64,000 bases of DNA from Phycisphaeraceae bacterium. Its GTDB lineage: Bacteria > Planctomycetota > Phycisphaerae > Phycisphaerales > Phycisphaeraceae. Position numbers and translations under genes: made by a program. The notes under the pieces are model-generated. The model had not been told where the DNA came from, did not search any database, and saw nothing but the letters and a program-made list of their open reading frames with translations. Shown one piece after another: positions 9,745-18,036 of the stretch. Position 1 is the first letter of the stretch; each line of letters opens with the position of its first letter. The stretch lies in contig JAJDCS010000041.1 in the NCBI GenBank assembly GCA_029260715.1, positions 1 through 64,000 of the forward strand, read 5' to 3'.

Positions 9745-9749
9745 ACCGA

Positions 9750-10292
9750 TCAACCATCGCCAGGTAAACCGACACAACGCGGGATGAGCACCTTGTGCAC
9801 CCGGCTCAAGCCGTCGGCGCTCTCGCCGAAGGTTTCTGCGAGATACTCGGTGAGCTGCCTCGTCATTGTTTCAAGGTTGGGCTCGGTCAGGTACCGGTGG
9901 TGCGCGTTGCGCCACAGGGCGCTGACCCCGGTCTTGATCTCGGCGTTGCGCTCTTCGAGCAGCCGCTCGACGAACTCGAGGTCCTTCTGCTTGACCTGGA
10001 TCTGGATCTCGGTGTCCCACAACCATATCTTGCCCGACTGGTGATTGGGGAACCGGTCGCTGACGATCATCAACTCCGAGACTAGTTCACCCTCGGCGTT
10101 GTCGGTCTCGACGATCTCGGCCTGCACCTCGCCGGGGCCCGCCCACATCATCATCGCAACGCCGACCACCGCGGCCTCGCCGCCGAGCAACGCGCCAACC
10201 ATGATGATCGTCTTGAGCCCGAGCTTCCCGGACTTCTCGGGAGCGGCGCCGCCCTCGGCTTGTTCGGGTGCTTTGGTTTCTTCATCGGCCAT
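9750..10292 (-). CDS. fliL: FliL-like basal-body protein
   Basis: FliL associates with the stator around the basal body. The 180 aa protein has a Glu/Pro/Ala-rich cytoplasmic start, one transmembrane segment at about residues 28-50 and a periplasmic domain. Motifs resembling the FliL C-terminus include LTEYLAETFGESADGLSRVHKVLIPRC. It is the last gene of the motA-motB-fliL group, 29 bases after motB. The sequence is divergent, so the name rests partly on context. Confidence 0.75.
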   Translation of the reverse strand: MADEETKAPEQAEGGAAPEKSGKLGLKTIIMVGALLGGEAAVVGVAMMMWAGPGEVQAEIVETDNAEGELVSELMIVSDRFPNHQSGKIWLWDTEIQIQVKQKDLEFVERLLEERNAEIKTGVSALWRNAHHRYLTEPNLETMTRQLTEYLAETFGESADGLSRVHKVLIPRCVGLPGDG

Positions 10293-10321
10293 CGTTGTTG
10301 CTCCTGCGGACTGCGCTGTGC

Positions 10322-11086
10322 TTAACTGCCCTGGGCGAAACCGGCATCCTCAAAGTTGGGATCCGGATTGGTCTCTTCGACCTCTGCCTCGGTCTGGATG
10401 ATCTCAACCCGGCGATTCACCGCCTGGGTCTCCGGTGTGTACGCTCTGGGCGCGACCGGTTCGGTGTCGCCGGCCGCGGTGATCCGCAATACAAGCGGGT
10501 CGAGCCCGCCGATATCCACCAGGAAATCATGCACCGCTTTCGCCCGGTAATAGGAAAGGTCGGTCAGGTTCCGGTAAGGGCTGCCCGAAGGGAGCGACTT
10601 GCTCGCCGCGTGCCCGCGGATCTCGATCTTGAACCGTTTACCAATGAGCAGCCTCGCGATGCGCTCCAGTTCAGGCTTCGCTGAATCATTGAGAATCGCC
10701 GAGCCCGGCTCGAACATCTGTGATCCACCGATCGTGAACTTCAATCCCTCGTGCACCCTGGTGACGGTGGATTCCTTGCCCTTGATGCCCGGCGTCTCGT
10801 TCTTGCTGACGACCTTCTTGGTCATCTTCTGCTTGGCGAGTTCCTGCAGGCTCTGGATCATCGAACGCAAGGGCGGGTCATCGATCGGGAGCACACCGAC
10901 ACCGCCCGAGTATCCGAAGGCCTCCTTCACCGCGGTGACGACCTTCTGGTATTCCTCGTCCTTCTTCAGCTCACTGAACGCGGCGAGCAGCACGAAGAAG
11001 CACAGCAACAGCGTCATCATGTCACCGTAGGTGACGACCCATTCGGGGATTTCCCCTCCGCCGTCTTTCTTTCGTCGCTTCTCCAA
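10322..11086 (-). CDS. motB: MotB (stator protein, peptidoglycan-binding)
   Basis: MotB forms the stator ion channel with MotA and anchors it to the cell wall. A single transmembrane helix starts at about residue 16 and contains the ion-binding Asp22 in VVTYGDMMTLLLCFF. Residues 120-235 form an OmpA-like peptidoglycan-binding domain with IEIRGHAASKSLP and RRVEIIQTE. Length (254 aa) is normal. It follows motA by 27 bases. Whether the ion is H+ or Na+ cannot be decided from the sequence. Confidence 0.94.
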   Translation of the reverse strand: MEKRRKKDGGGEIPEWVVTYGDMMTLLLCFFVLLAAFSELKKDEEYQKVVTAVKEAFGYSGGVGVLPIDDPPLRSMIQSLQELAKQKMTKKVVSKNETPGIKGKESTVTRVHEGLKFTIGGSQMFEPGSAILNDSAKPELERIARLLIGKRFKIEIRGHAASKSLPSGSPYRNLTDLSYYRAKAVHDFLVDIGGLDPLVLRITAAGDTEPVAPRAYTPETQAVNRRVEIIQTEAEVEETNPDPNFEDAGFAQGS

Positions 11087-11113
11087 GCCGTTCGCTCCTC
11101 AAGGTCTGCCGCG

Positions 11114-11896
11114 TCAGGCCGCCTGCGCGAGGTCATCTTCACCGGAGCCTCGGGCGCTCGGCGGCAGGAAGGTCTTGAGTTTCTGCTCCACCACGCGGGG
11201 GTTGTCGCCGCTCTGGATCGAGATCACACCCTTGATAACGATCGTCTTGGCGACGATCTCCTCGTTGCTGCGCAGCGCGAGCTTGTCCGCGAGCGGGCAG
11301 AAGATCACGTTGGCGATGATCGCGCCGTAGAGCGTCGTCAGCAGCGCGACCGCCATACCAGCGCCGATGCCGGAGGGGTCTGACATATCACCGAGCATGG
11401 TGACGAGACCGATCAGTGTCCCGATCATGCCGAACGCCGGGGCGTATTTGCCCATCGCATCCATCAGACTCTTCATGGTCGAGTGGCGGTCCATCAGGTT
11501 TTCCAACTCGGTGTTGAGGATCTGCTCGATCAACTCGGGGTCGGTCCCGTCCACCGCCATCTGGATGCCGTTCACAATAAACTCGTCCTTCAAATCCTTG
11601 GTGACGTTTTCCAAGCTCAGGATGCCGTCTCGCCGGGCGATCTCCGCGTAAGAAACCAAATCCTCGATCAACTTGTGTATGGATTCGGGTTTATGGATAA
11701 AACCCTTCTTGATGGTCTTCAACACACCTTTGACGTACGACGACGGGAAACAGAAAAACAGCACCGTCCCCGTGCCGCCGACCACCATGATCACGCTGGG
11801 GATATCGATAAAAATTTCCAGACCACCGCCGGCCATCATCGCCCAGACGATCAGGAACCACGTACCAACCATCCCGAATATTGACCCTAGATCCAT
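11114..11896 (-). CDS. motA: MotA (stator protein)
   Basis: MotA is the four-helix stator subunit that converts ion flow to torque. The 260 aa sequence has helices at the N-terminus, a large cytoplasmic loop, and the conserved C-terminal pair GKYAPAFGMIGTLIGLVTML and GAGMAVALLTTLYGAIIAN. It resembles the PomA/MotA branch with a short cytoplasmic loop. A sigma28-like promoter lies just upstream (11939-11966), which would let the stator genes be expressed later than the structural genes. Confidence 0.95.
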   Translation of the reverse strand: MDLGSIFGMVGTWFLIVWAMMAGGGLEIFIDIPSVIMVVGGTGTVLFFCFPSSYVKGVLKTIKKGFIHKPESIHKLIEDLVSYAEIARRDGILSLENVTKDLKDEFIVNGIQMAVDGTDPELIEQILNTELENLMDRHSTMKSLMDAMGKYAPAFGMIGTLIGLVTMLGDMSDPSGIGAGMAVALLTTLYGAIIANVIFCPLADKLALRSNEEIVAKTIVIKGVISIQSGDNPRVVEQKLKTFLPPSARGSGEDDLAQAA

Positions 11897-11938
11897 AAAA
11901 CCGCCCTCAGCGCACCCGCCGCGCAGACCTCAGCACTT

Positions 11939-11966
11939 TTATCGGTCTAAAACCGATTCAACTTTG
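11939..11966 (-). promoter_or_regulatory. Candidate sigma28 (FliA) promoter of motA-motB-fliL
   Basis: On the minus strand CAAAGTT (11960-11966) and ACCGATAA (11939-11946) match the -35 and -10 of the flagellar sigma factor (consensus TAAAGTTT-N11-GCCGATAA), with a spacer one base longer than the enterobacterial one. The -10 half is also part of a small inverted repeat (ATCGGT..ACCGAT), so a chance match cannot be excluded. The position is right: about 40 bases before the motA ATG. Confidence 0.55.
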
Positions 11967-11996
11967 GATTTCCCGCAGCCGGTCTCGGCCGCCGCA

Positions 11997-12194
11997 CTAA
12001 CTCGGCGGCACCAGCCGCCTGAGCAACCGCCCGTACTCGATCGCCGTCTCAACTACTTTTTCCATACTCTCTTTCACAATGATGTGGTCGCCGTTGATCA
12101 ATTGAATCGTCGTGTCCGGGTTCGACTCGACCGTGCGGATCAATTCCGCGTTCAGGACAAACCGCTGGCCGTTAAGGCGTGTGAGCGTGATCAT
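11997..12194 (-). CDS. flbD: FlbD family flagellar protein
   Basis: This 65 aa protein matches the small FlbD family found beside flgE in many flagellar operons, with MITLTRLNGQRFVLNAELI at the start and TTIQLINGDHIIVKES in the middle. Its function is unknown. It should not be confused with the Caulobacter transcription factor FlbD. It lies between flgE and motA, the same order seen in Firmicutes-type operons. Confidence 0.9.
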   Translation of the reverse strand: MITLTRLNGQRFVLNAELIRTVESNPDTTIQLINGDHIIVKESMEKVVETAIEYGRLLRRLVPPS

Positions 12195-12241
12195 GATGCG
12201 TGCCGTTTCAGAGCATCTTTCAACCGCGTGTGAAGCCGCCG

Positions 12242-13963
12242 CTACCTCGCCGTCGCCAACAACTCCTGAATCAGCCGGTCGCTGGTCGACAGCACCCGCG
12301 AATTGGCGCTGAACCCGGTGCTGGCGGTGATCAAGTTGATGAATTCCTCGGACAAGTCCACGTTGCTCAGCTCCAACGCACCGCCCACGATCGTGCCCGC
12401 CCGGCCCGACCCGGGGATCGCGATCGTCGCGTTGCCGCTGTTGCTCGACACGTTGAACAGGTTGGCCCCCAGGTCCACCAGCCCACGGGGGTTGGGGAAC
12501 GTCGCCAAAACAACCTGACCCAGGTTCCGCAGCAAGCCGTTCGAGAACACGCCCGAGATCGTCCCATCCGAGCTGATGGAGAAATCCTCAAGCGTGCCGA
12601 TGGGCGAGCCGTCCTGCCGCTCCGCGGAGATCTGGCTCGTGGTGTCCGCCAGGGCAGACACCGCGCCCTGCGGCCCCCCCGGGTTGCTGAAGTCCATCGT
12701 GATCGCCTGGGGCGTGGCGGCGCCCGTGTTCGTCAGGTCGATCACAATCGTCGAGTTCGTCGACGTGATCAGCCTGCCGTTGTTGTCGAAATTAAGAATC
12801 CCCGTGCCCAGCACGCGGTCCAGGTCGCTGTCGTCTTCGGACTGGGCGTAGAACCGCCAATCCGTGCCCGCGTTGGTCTTGTTCTCCAGGACAACCGACA
12901 GGTCCATGGTCAACGGCGTGCCCAGGCTGTCAAAAACCACAAAGGTCGTGCGCACCGACTCGCCGTCAGCCGCTTGAGACTTGGTCATGTTAAATGGGAA
13001 GCTGGGCGTGGTGGATTGGTTGAGCACGATGTTGGCGTTGTCGACGATCAGGTCGTTGGCCTCGCCGCTGTTGCCCGTGATGGTAAGCGCGCCGCTGGCG
13101 GCAACGCTCAGCCCGCCGCTGACCGTGGTGTCGATGCCCAGAACGTCTTCAAGGAAATCCATAAAGTCCTGGAGCGTAGCCCCAAAATCGTCGCTGCCGG
13201 TGGTGTTGGCCGGTCCGACCTCGAAAGTGTGATCGGGGATCGTCGCACCGCCCTTGTCGGCGCCGGTGATGGTGATCACATCGTTGGTGGCGAACAACAA
13301 CGCACCGCTTGTGCCGTCGCGCAGCACGGTCATCGCGTCGGTCGCGACCGCTGGCACGGTCAAGCCCGCGTCGGAAAACATCGGGGCGGCGGCGATCACC
13401 GACCCCTGCGTGGCGATATCTCCCGAAGCGTCGAGGTTGCCGGCGAAATTAACCGTGTTCGTGGCCTCGGCGAGCGTGAGCGTGCCGATCGGGATGTTGA
13501 TGTCCTGCTGCACGCCCTGGACCACGTTGAACAACCCGTCGACGCCGAACCCGCGGATCAAACCGCCGTCGGCGTTCACCAGGTTTTTGTTGCTGTCGAG
13601 CGTGAAGTTGCCCGCCCGTGAAAACCGGATCGAGCTTCCGAACCGCAACACAAAGAACCCGTTGCCCTCGATCGCCAGGTCGGTGTTGACGCCCGTGGGC
13701 TGCAGCGCCCCATCGTTGAAGTTGCGCGAAATCGTCGACAGCCGCACGCCCAGCCCCACCTGCGCCGGGTTGCTGCCGCCGAGGTTGGCCGAGGGCAGCG
13801 ACCCGTTCTTGAGCGTCTGCGAGATCTGCGTCTCAAACGCGGCGCGGCTGGACTTGAAAGCCGTCGTGTTCACGTTGGCGATGTTGTTGCCGCTGACGGA
13901 GATGCCCGTCGAGCTGGAGGTCAGCCCGCTCAGCGCCTGGAATAATGAGGTCTGTAGTCCCAT
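12242..13963 (-). CDS. flgE: FlgE (flagellar hook protein)
   Basis: FlgE polymerises into the hook. The 573 aa protein has the N-terminal rod/hook helix motif SSTGISVSGNNIANVNTTAFKSSR and the C-terminal LSNVDLSEEFINLITASTGFSANSRVL partner. In between is a long variable surface region with many Thr, Asp and Gly residues. GGGAG is eight bases before the ATG. It is longer than the enterobacterial hook protein (about 400 aa), because of the middle domain. Confidence 0.95.
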   Translation of the reverse strand: MGLQTSLFQALSGLTSSSTGISVSGNNIANVNTTAFKSSRAAFETQISQTLKNGSLPSANLGGSNPAQVGLGVRLSTISRNFNDGALQPTGVNTDLAIEGNGFFVLRFGSSIRFSRAGNFTLDSNKNLVNADGGLIRGFGVDGLFNVVQGVQQDINIPIGTLTLAEATNTVNFAGNLDASGDIATQGSVIAAAPMFSDAGLTVPAVATDAMTVLRDGTSGALLFATNDVITITGADKGGATIPDHTFEVGPANTTGSDDFGATLQDFMDFLEDVLGIDTTVSGGLSVAASGALTITGNSGEANDLIVDNANIVLNQSTTPSFPFNMTKSQAADGESVRTTFVVFDSLGTPLTMDLSVVLENKTNAGTDWRFYAQSEDDSDLDRVLGTGILNFDNNGRLITSTNSTIVIDLTNTGAATPQAITMDFSNPGGPQGAVSALADTTSQISAERQDGSPIGTLEDFSISSDGTISGVFSNGLLRNLGQVVLATFPNPRGLVDLGANLFNVSSNSGNATIAIPGSGRAGTIVGGALELSNVDLSEEFINLITASTGFSANSRVLSTSDRLIQELLATAR

Positions 13964-14012
13964 ACGGTCACTCCCTTGATAACAATCGGCGTCCTGCCGG
14001 TGGGTACGACTC

Positions 14013-14300
14013 CTACGAAGGTTTGTGTTTCTGATCCATCATGTCGCGTAGCGAACTGTTTTCGATCCGATCGACTCCGCCTAGCTGGTTGATCAACCCG
14101 TCGCGCTGGGGCGCCTTGGCCTCCGCGGTTTCTTGCGGGTCGCCGCCGTCTTGGGCAGCGTTGAGCTTGTGGGCCTCGTCAAGGAACCAATCGAAGTCCC
14201 GCGACTCGAACGGCTGCTGCGCCCGCTTCGGCGTCGCCGGCAGCCCGGCGGGACGCACCGCCGGTTCGAGCATGCGCAGTAGCTCGGCCTCGTTGCCCAT
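14013..14300 (-). CDS. Small hypothetical protein between flgD and flgE
   Basis: The 95 aa product is not recognised. It is hydrophilic, has no membrane segment, and carries a FESRDFDWFLDEAHKL core and a C-terminal LINQLGGVDRIENSSLRDMM stretch. A good ribosome-binding site (GGGAG, ten bases upstream) and its tight place in the hook operon support a real gene. In Firmicutes the same slot is taken by a small uncharacterised flagellar operon protein (TIGR02530). I see no clear sequence match to it, so equivalence is a guess. Confidence 0.65.
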   Translation of the reverse strand: MGNEAELLRMLEPAVRPAGLPATPKRAQQPFESRDFDWFLDEAHKLNAAQDGGDPQETAEAKAPQRDGLINQLGGVDRIENSSLRDMMDQKHKPS

Positions 14301-14349
14301 CGCTGTTCGCTCCCGTCATAAGCGCCTTGGTACTATCACCCGCGTGGGC

Positions 14350-14973
14350 TTACTCGCCCGCTAGCCTCACCACCTCGTCGATCAGCATGAACTTGCCGTT
14401 GTCCAACTCCAACGCGACCCTGCCGAGGTCAAAACCCACGGCTGTCACCATGCCCTCGACCACGGTGCTGCCTTGTATACCGGTGACTACCTTTCCGATG
14501 AGCCCCTCGGCGGCTAAGAGCTCGCTGTTCAACGCCTGGTTTTGTTCCTCCGCGCCTGAGCCGAGGATGTTCGTCACACGGTCCATCGCAATCGACTGGC
14601 GGTTCTCCAACTCCAGGATCGCGTTGCCGTCTTGCACACGCACGGACTGGACCGTGCCCTGCACCGGCAGGTTGCTCACGTCGAGCCCGGAGACCTGCTT
14701 GCCGATCAGCCCGCCGGCGGCGGTCACCTGGTTCTGAAGCACCAAATCTTCGAGCTTATCCTGGAGGTTCAGCTGGCTCTCGATGTTGCGCAGGCTGCTG
14801 AGCTGCTCGAGCAGGGCAGCCGAGTCTTGCGGCTCGAACGGGTCTTGGTTAGACAACTCGGTGAGCAACACCTTGATAAATTCTCCCGACGACAGCGCTC
14901 CGAACCCGCCTGACGAGGCCCCCTCTTTTGCGTTTACCCCAAAACTCGCCCCTGATATTGCTCCTGCTGACAT
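14350..14973 (-). CDS. flgD: FlgD (hook cap / hook assembly)
   Basis: FlgD is the hook-capping scaffold. The signature FIKVLLTELSNQDPFEPQDS is at residues 32-51. The rest consists of two tandem copies of a small beta-rich unit (about 83-136 and 151-204). Each has the pattern GLIGK.V.G, then G.V..V, then LEL.N...I..D.V. A single copy would be expected for a short FlgD of this kind. AGGAG precedes the ATG. It lies between fliK and flgE as is usual. Confidence 0.9.
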   Translation of the reverse strand: MSAGAISGASFGVNAKEGASSGGFGALSSGEFIKVLLTELSNQDPFEPQDSAALLEQLSSLRNIESQLNLQDKLEDLVLQNQVTAAGGLIGKQVSGLDVSNLPVQGTVQSVRVQDGNAILELENRQSIAMDRVTNILGSGAEEQNQALNSELLAAEGLIGKVVTGIQGSTVVEGMVTAVGFDLGRVALELDNGKFMLIDEVVRLAGE

Positions 14974-15049
14974 TGCAATGACTCCTGCTGGTCGGATTGC
15001 CCGTCAATCGCTAACCGCCACACAGCGGCTAACGCCCTGATCGGCCTAA

Positions 15050-16723
15050 CTAGGCCGCCGTATTAAGCTCGCTCTCAAATGAGGGCGGCGTTTGCTCGCG
15101 AGAACCCCGGCCCCCGTCACGATCCGATTGACCCGGCTGACCGCCGCCGCGCCCCTGGTTGGCCCACTGGCCCCGGCTGCGACCGTCGGGCATCTGCTGG
15201 TCCGCATCCCGGTTCATATGGTTGAAACCAGCCTGATCCTGGTTCATCGTCTGCACCGTCAGGCGTTCAACGCTCAGCCCTTGGGCTTCGAGCGTGTGAC
15301 GCAACTGACCAAGCTGCTGATTCAATAGCGCGCGAGCGGATTCGTGTTCAGTGTGTAGCTGCGCGTTCACCGTGCCCCCTTCAAGATGCATCTGGATACG
15401 CACCATGCCCATCTCCGGCGGGCTTAGACGCAACGTGACCGCCCCACCGTTCTGGTTGATCACCCCGTGCATGCCACGCATCACACGCCCCACGTTCGCG
15501 CCGCCGGAATTGGCTTCCGGGTCGCTCAACGGTGGCGCGAGTGTCTGTGGTTGGGCTTGGGCGGCGCCGGTCGTGGTGGGCTGCGCCGGTGGGGCCGCTT
15601 CAATTTGCAGACCCGAAACGGCCACCGCCGTGTTCGATAGCCCCTGCAGCGACACGGGCGGCCCGGCGTGGCTGTTCGCATGAGCAGACTGATGAGACGA
15701 TTGACTGGACTGATCCTGGTTCGGCTGCGAATTGAACTCACCGCCGCCTTGGTTGGCTGACGAGTCTGGGGTTTCGCCCGTTGTCGCCACAGCTTGCGAT
15801 TGTGAATCCGACGCCGCGGTAGCGTTAAAACCCGTGCCCGACGGGTTCGGCTGCGCCGCCTGATTGGCATAGGCCTGAGCCGCCGCGGCTTTGGCTTGCG
15901 ACGCTTTCGCGGCGTCCGTGGCCAAGTCGCCGCCTTGCAAAAGGCTCAATTGCGCCAGCACACTGTCTTGGTTTAACTGACCGTTGCCCGTTGCCGACGC
16001 TTCGCCCGATAGGCTGTCCGTGTGGCCTGCGGCGTCTTGCCCCGTGGCGTCGGCCGAGGGGTTAGCGGCTTCCGTATCGCTGGCGGGTTGTCCCGCTTGC
16101 GGGCCGAGATTGAGGGTGGCCGCACCCGGAAGCGAACCCGTTGAACCACCTGACTGCAGTGCGTTAAGCAGCGAATCGCCGCCCGCCCCTTGCGCCTGTG
16201 TTGAAGCCGACGCTGCCGCAGCCTGCGATGTATTGGGCGACGCGCCTGTGGCGTCTTGAGCAGCGTCCTTGGGCGAGCCGCCCGCCGAGTCAGACCCGCC
16301 GCCAAAAGCCGCGTCTTGGCTTTTTACGGCTCGTTCGGTGTGAGGCTGTGTGGGGTTAGCGTCGAACGACTCGGACGATGCGCCTGTGTCGTCACCGATT
16401 GTGTCCCTAGGCCGCGAGTCGGACGAAAGCGAGGGCCTTTGAGAATCACTAGACGCGTGGGCAGCCTTCCGTGCCCGCTTTGTGTCTGCGTCGATGCGTC
16501 GGTCCGTACCCTTGTCCAAATAGGACTCCCGGCGGCTGCGCTTGGCCTCGATGCTTTGACGGGAGTCATTGATTCGCTGGGCCAACGAAGACGAAGACCG
16601 ACGCCGGGTGTCGTAGCCCTGGATTAATTTTTCAAAGGATGCGTTGGAGTGGTGGTTTTGAGGTGTGCCGACTTGCGCAATTTGTGCCGATTGCGGGTTG
16701 GGAATTGCGCTGATCTTGGTCAC
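15050..16723 (-). CDS. fliK: FliK (hook-length control)
   Basis: FliK measures hook length and triggers the FlhB switch. The 557 aa protein has a long Ala/Gln/Ser/Gly-rich, low-complexity ruler region. A conserved C-terminal domain follows, with VTLRLSPPEMGMVRIQMHLEGGTVNAQLHTE around residues 415-450 and the Gln-rich LLNQQLGQLRHTLEAQGL after it. Its ATG overlaps the stop of the upstream motE-like gene (ATGA). Confidence 0.9.
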   Translation of the reverse strand: MTKISAIPNPQSAQIAQVGTPQNHHSNASFEKLIQGYDTRRRSSSSLAQRINDSRQSIEAKRSRRESYLDKGTDRRIDADTKRARKAAHASSDSQRPSLSSDSRPRDTIGDDTGASSESFDANPTQPHTERAVKSQDAAFGGGSDSAGGSPKDAAQDATGASPNTSQAAAASASTQAQGAGGDSLLNALQSGGSTGSLPGAATLNLGPQAGQPASDTEAANPSADATGQDAAGHTDSLSGEASATGNGQLNQDSVLAQLSLLQGGDLATDAAKASQAKAAAAQAYANQAAQPNPSGTGFNATAASDSQSQAVATTGETPDSSANQGGGEFNSQPNQDQSSQSSHQSAHANSHAGPPVSLQGLSNTAVAVSGLQIEAAPPAQPTTTGAAQAQPQTLAPPLSDPEANSGGANVGRVMRGMHGVINQNGGAVTLRLSPPEMGMVRIQMHLEGGTVNAQLHTEHESARALLNQQLGQLRHTLEAQGLSVERLTVQTMNQDQAGFNHMNRDADQQMPDGRSRGQWANQGRGGGQPGQSDRDGGRGSREQTPPSFESELNTAA

Positions 16724-17472
16724 GTCTGGCCTGCCTCGTTTTGATCCAAGCCGTTATTCGGCCTGTTTTGCCCTGGGGAACCGGGTTGATCCATTTCAAT
16801 GCCGCGTTCCCTTAGACGCTGTAGCAAAACCGTTGCCTGGGCGATCTCCGGCGGGCTCTTGAACTGTTTAAGCACAGCCGCGGCCTTGCGCTGCTGCATC
16901 GCGGACAGGTAGTCCACCACCTCGTCCACTTTGTTCTGCCCCATGAGTTGCTGGAACATCTGCTTGGCCTGCTTGGCTTTGACGTTCTCATACAACCGCA
17001 CGGTCTGCTGGAAATCCTCGTCTTCTTTGAGCTTGGTTTCCGCTTCGACAGCCTCCTTAAAAGCCTGTCGCTGGGCGGCCAGGTCTTCGTGCTGCTGATT
17101 GATAAGCTGTTTGGCCAGTGCCAGTTGGCGTCGTAGGTCCTTGATATCCCGCTTCAGCCGTTCGACGCGCTGAGCCGCCAGGTCGTCGCCACGAAGCTCG
17201 GCCTGGAGGCGGTCCGCCAGGGTCACCGGGCCGTCGCTGACCGACTCTAGCCGGGCGATCTCTTCGGCACGCTGACGCGCCTGCTCTTCGAGTTCCTTGG
17301 CTTGCTCCGTTTCTCGCTTTTCCTCTGCGATGGTCTTGGTGAACATGTCGCGCGCACGGTCGAAGCGCTCTTGATCCAACCGCCCGGTCTTGAATAGCCA
17401 GCCGACACCACCGGCCAGCAGAAGCACGTTAATCAGCAGCAGCACTGTGATGACCGTCCAGACCGCTTTCAT
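16720..17472 (-). CDS. MotE-like coiled-coil protein
   Basis: The 250 aa protein has one N-terminal transmembrane segment (VITVLLLINVLLLAGGVGWLF), a long charged coiled coil, and a C-terminal helical domain. That domain (about 165-220, AKQMFQQLMGQNKVDEVVDYLSAMQQRKAAAVLKQF) has the MgtE-N-like pattern seen in MotE, a chaperone for the stator protein MotC. The same fliJ-motE-fliK order is found in other flagellar operons. Periplasmic placement of the C-terminus is expected from the single anchor. The precise role here is inferred. Confidence 0.72.
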   Translation of the reverse strand: MKAVWTVITVLLLINVLLLAGGVGWLFKTGRLDQERFDRARDMFTKTIAEEKRETEQAKELEEQARQRAEEIARLESVSDGPVTLADRLQAELRGDDLAAQRVERLKRDIKDLRRQLALAKQLINQQHEDLAAQRQAFKEAVEAETKLKEDEDFQQTVRLYENVKAKQAKQMFQQLMGQNKVDEVVDYLSAMQQRKAAAVLKQFKSPPEIAQATVLLQRLRERGIEMDQPGSPGQNRPNNGLDQNEAGQT

Positions 17473-17933
17473 TATTCACTCCCGATCATCATGTGCTGGT
17501 AGGCGTACCGCTGTACCGCGATTTCGTCCATCTCCGCCGCCTCGCGCTTGGCCAGCCGCTTCTTCCACGCCTCGTAGTGTTTATCACGCAGCAGTTCCAG
17601 GGCTTTGCGCCGCCGCGACGCCTCGATCAGCGTCTGACGCGCCGAGTCGATCTGTTTCTCCACGCCGGCGAGCTTCATCACAAATGCGTGCGCCCGCTGG
17701 CGCACCTGGCCGCTGTAACGGGCGAAACTCGACACGCCCGTCATGTCCACCACCCCCACCAAGCCGTTGGTCAAAGACTGCTTCGCCTGGGTGACGCGCT
17801 GCTGCATGTGGCGTAGCTGTGTGTGCAGGATCATCCTCTCCCGCAACGACTTAGCTAGATCACGCTGACACCGCTCCTCTTCAATACGTCGCTGAAACAG
17901 CACGGGCTCAAGCTTGAATTGAAATTTTGCCAT
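17472..17933 (-). CDS. fliJ: FliJ (export chaperone)
   Basis: FliJ is a coiled-coil protein that sits in the export ATPase ring and links it to FlhA. The 153 aa product begins MAKFQFKLEPVLFQRRIEEER, a typical FliJ start, and is nearly all helical and charged. It lies directly after fliI, and its stop overlaps the start of the motE-like gene by one base (TAATG). Confidence 0.88.
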   Translation of the reverse strand: MAKFQFKLEPVLFQRRIEEERCQRDLAKSLRERMILHTQLRHMQQRVTQAKQSLTNGLVGVVDMTGVSSFARYSGQVRQRAHAFVMKLAGVEKQIDSARQTLIEASRRRKALELLRDKHYEAWKKRLAKREAAEMDEIAVQRYAYQHMMIGSE

Positions 17934-18036
17934 AGGCCTTCACTCCTTGACCACTTATTAGCAATCGGCGTGCCCAGGCCCGGGGATCAGGTGAAAATCG
18001 GCGGTATCGTCCGCGTCACCCCGCGCTCCGCCGTGT

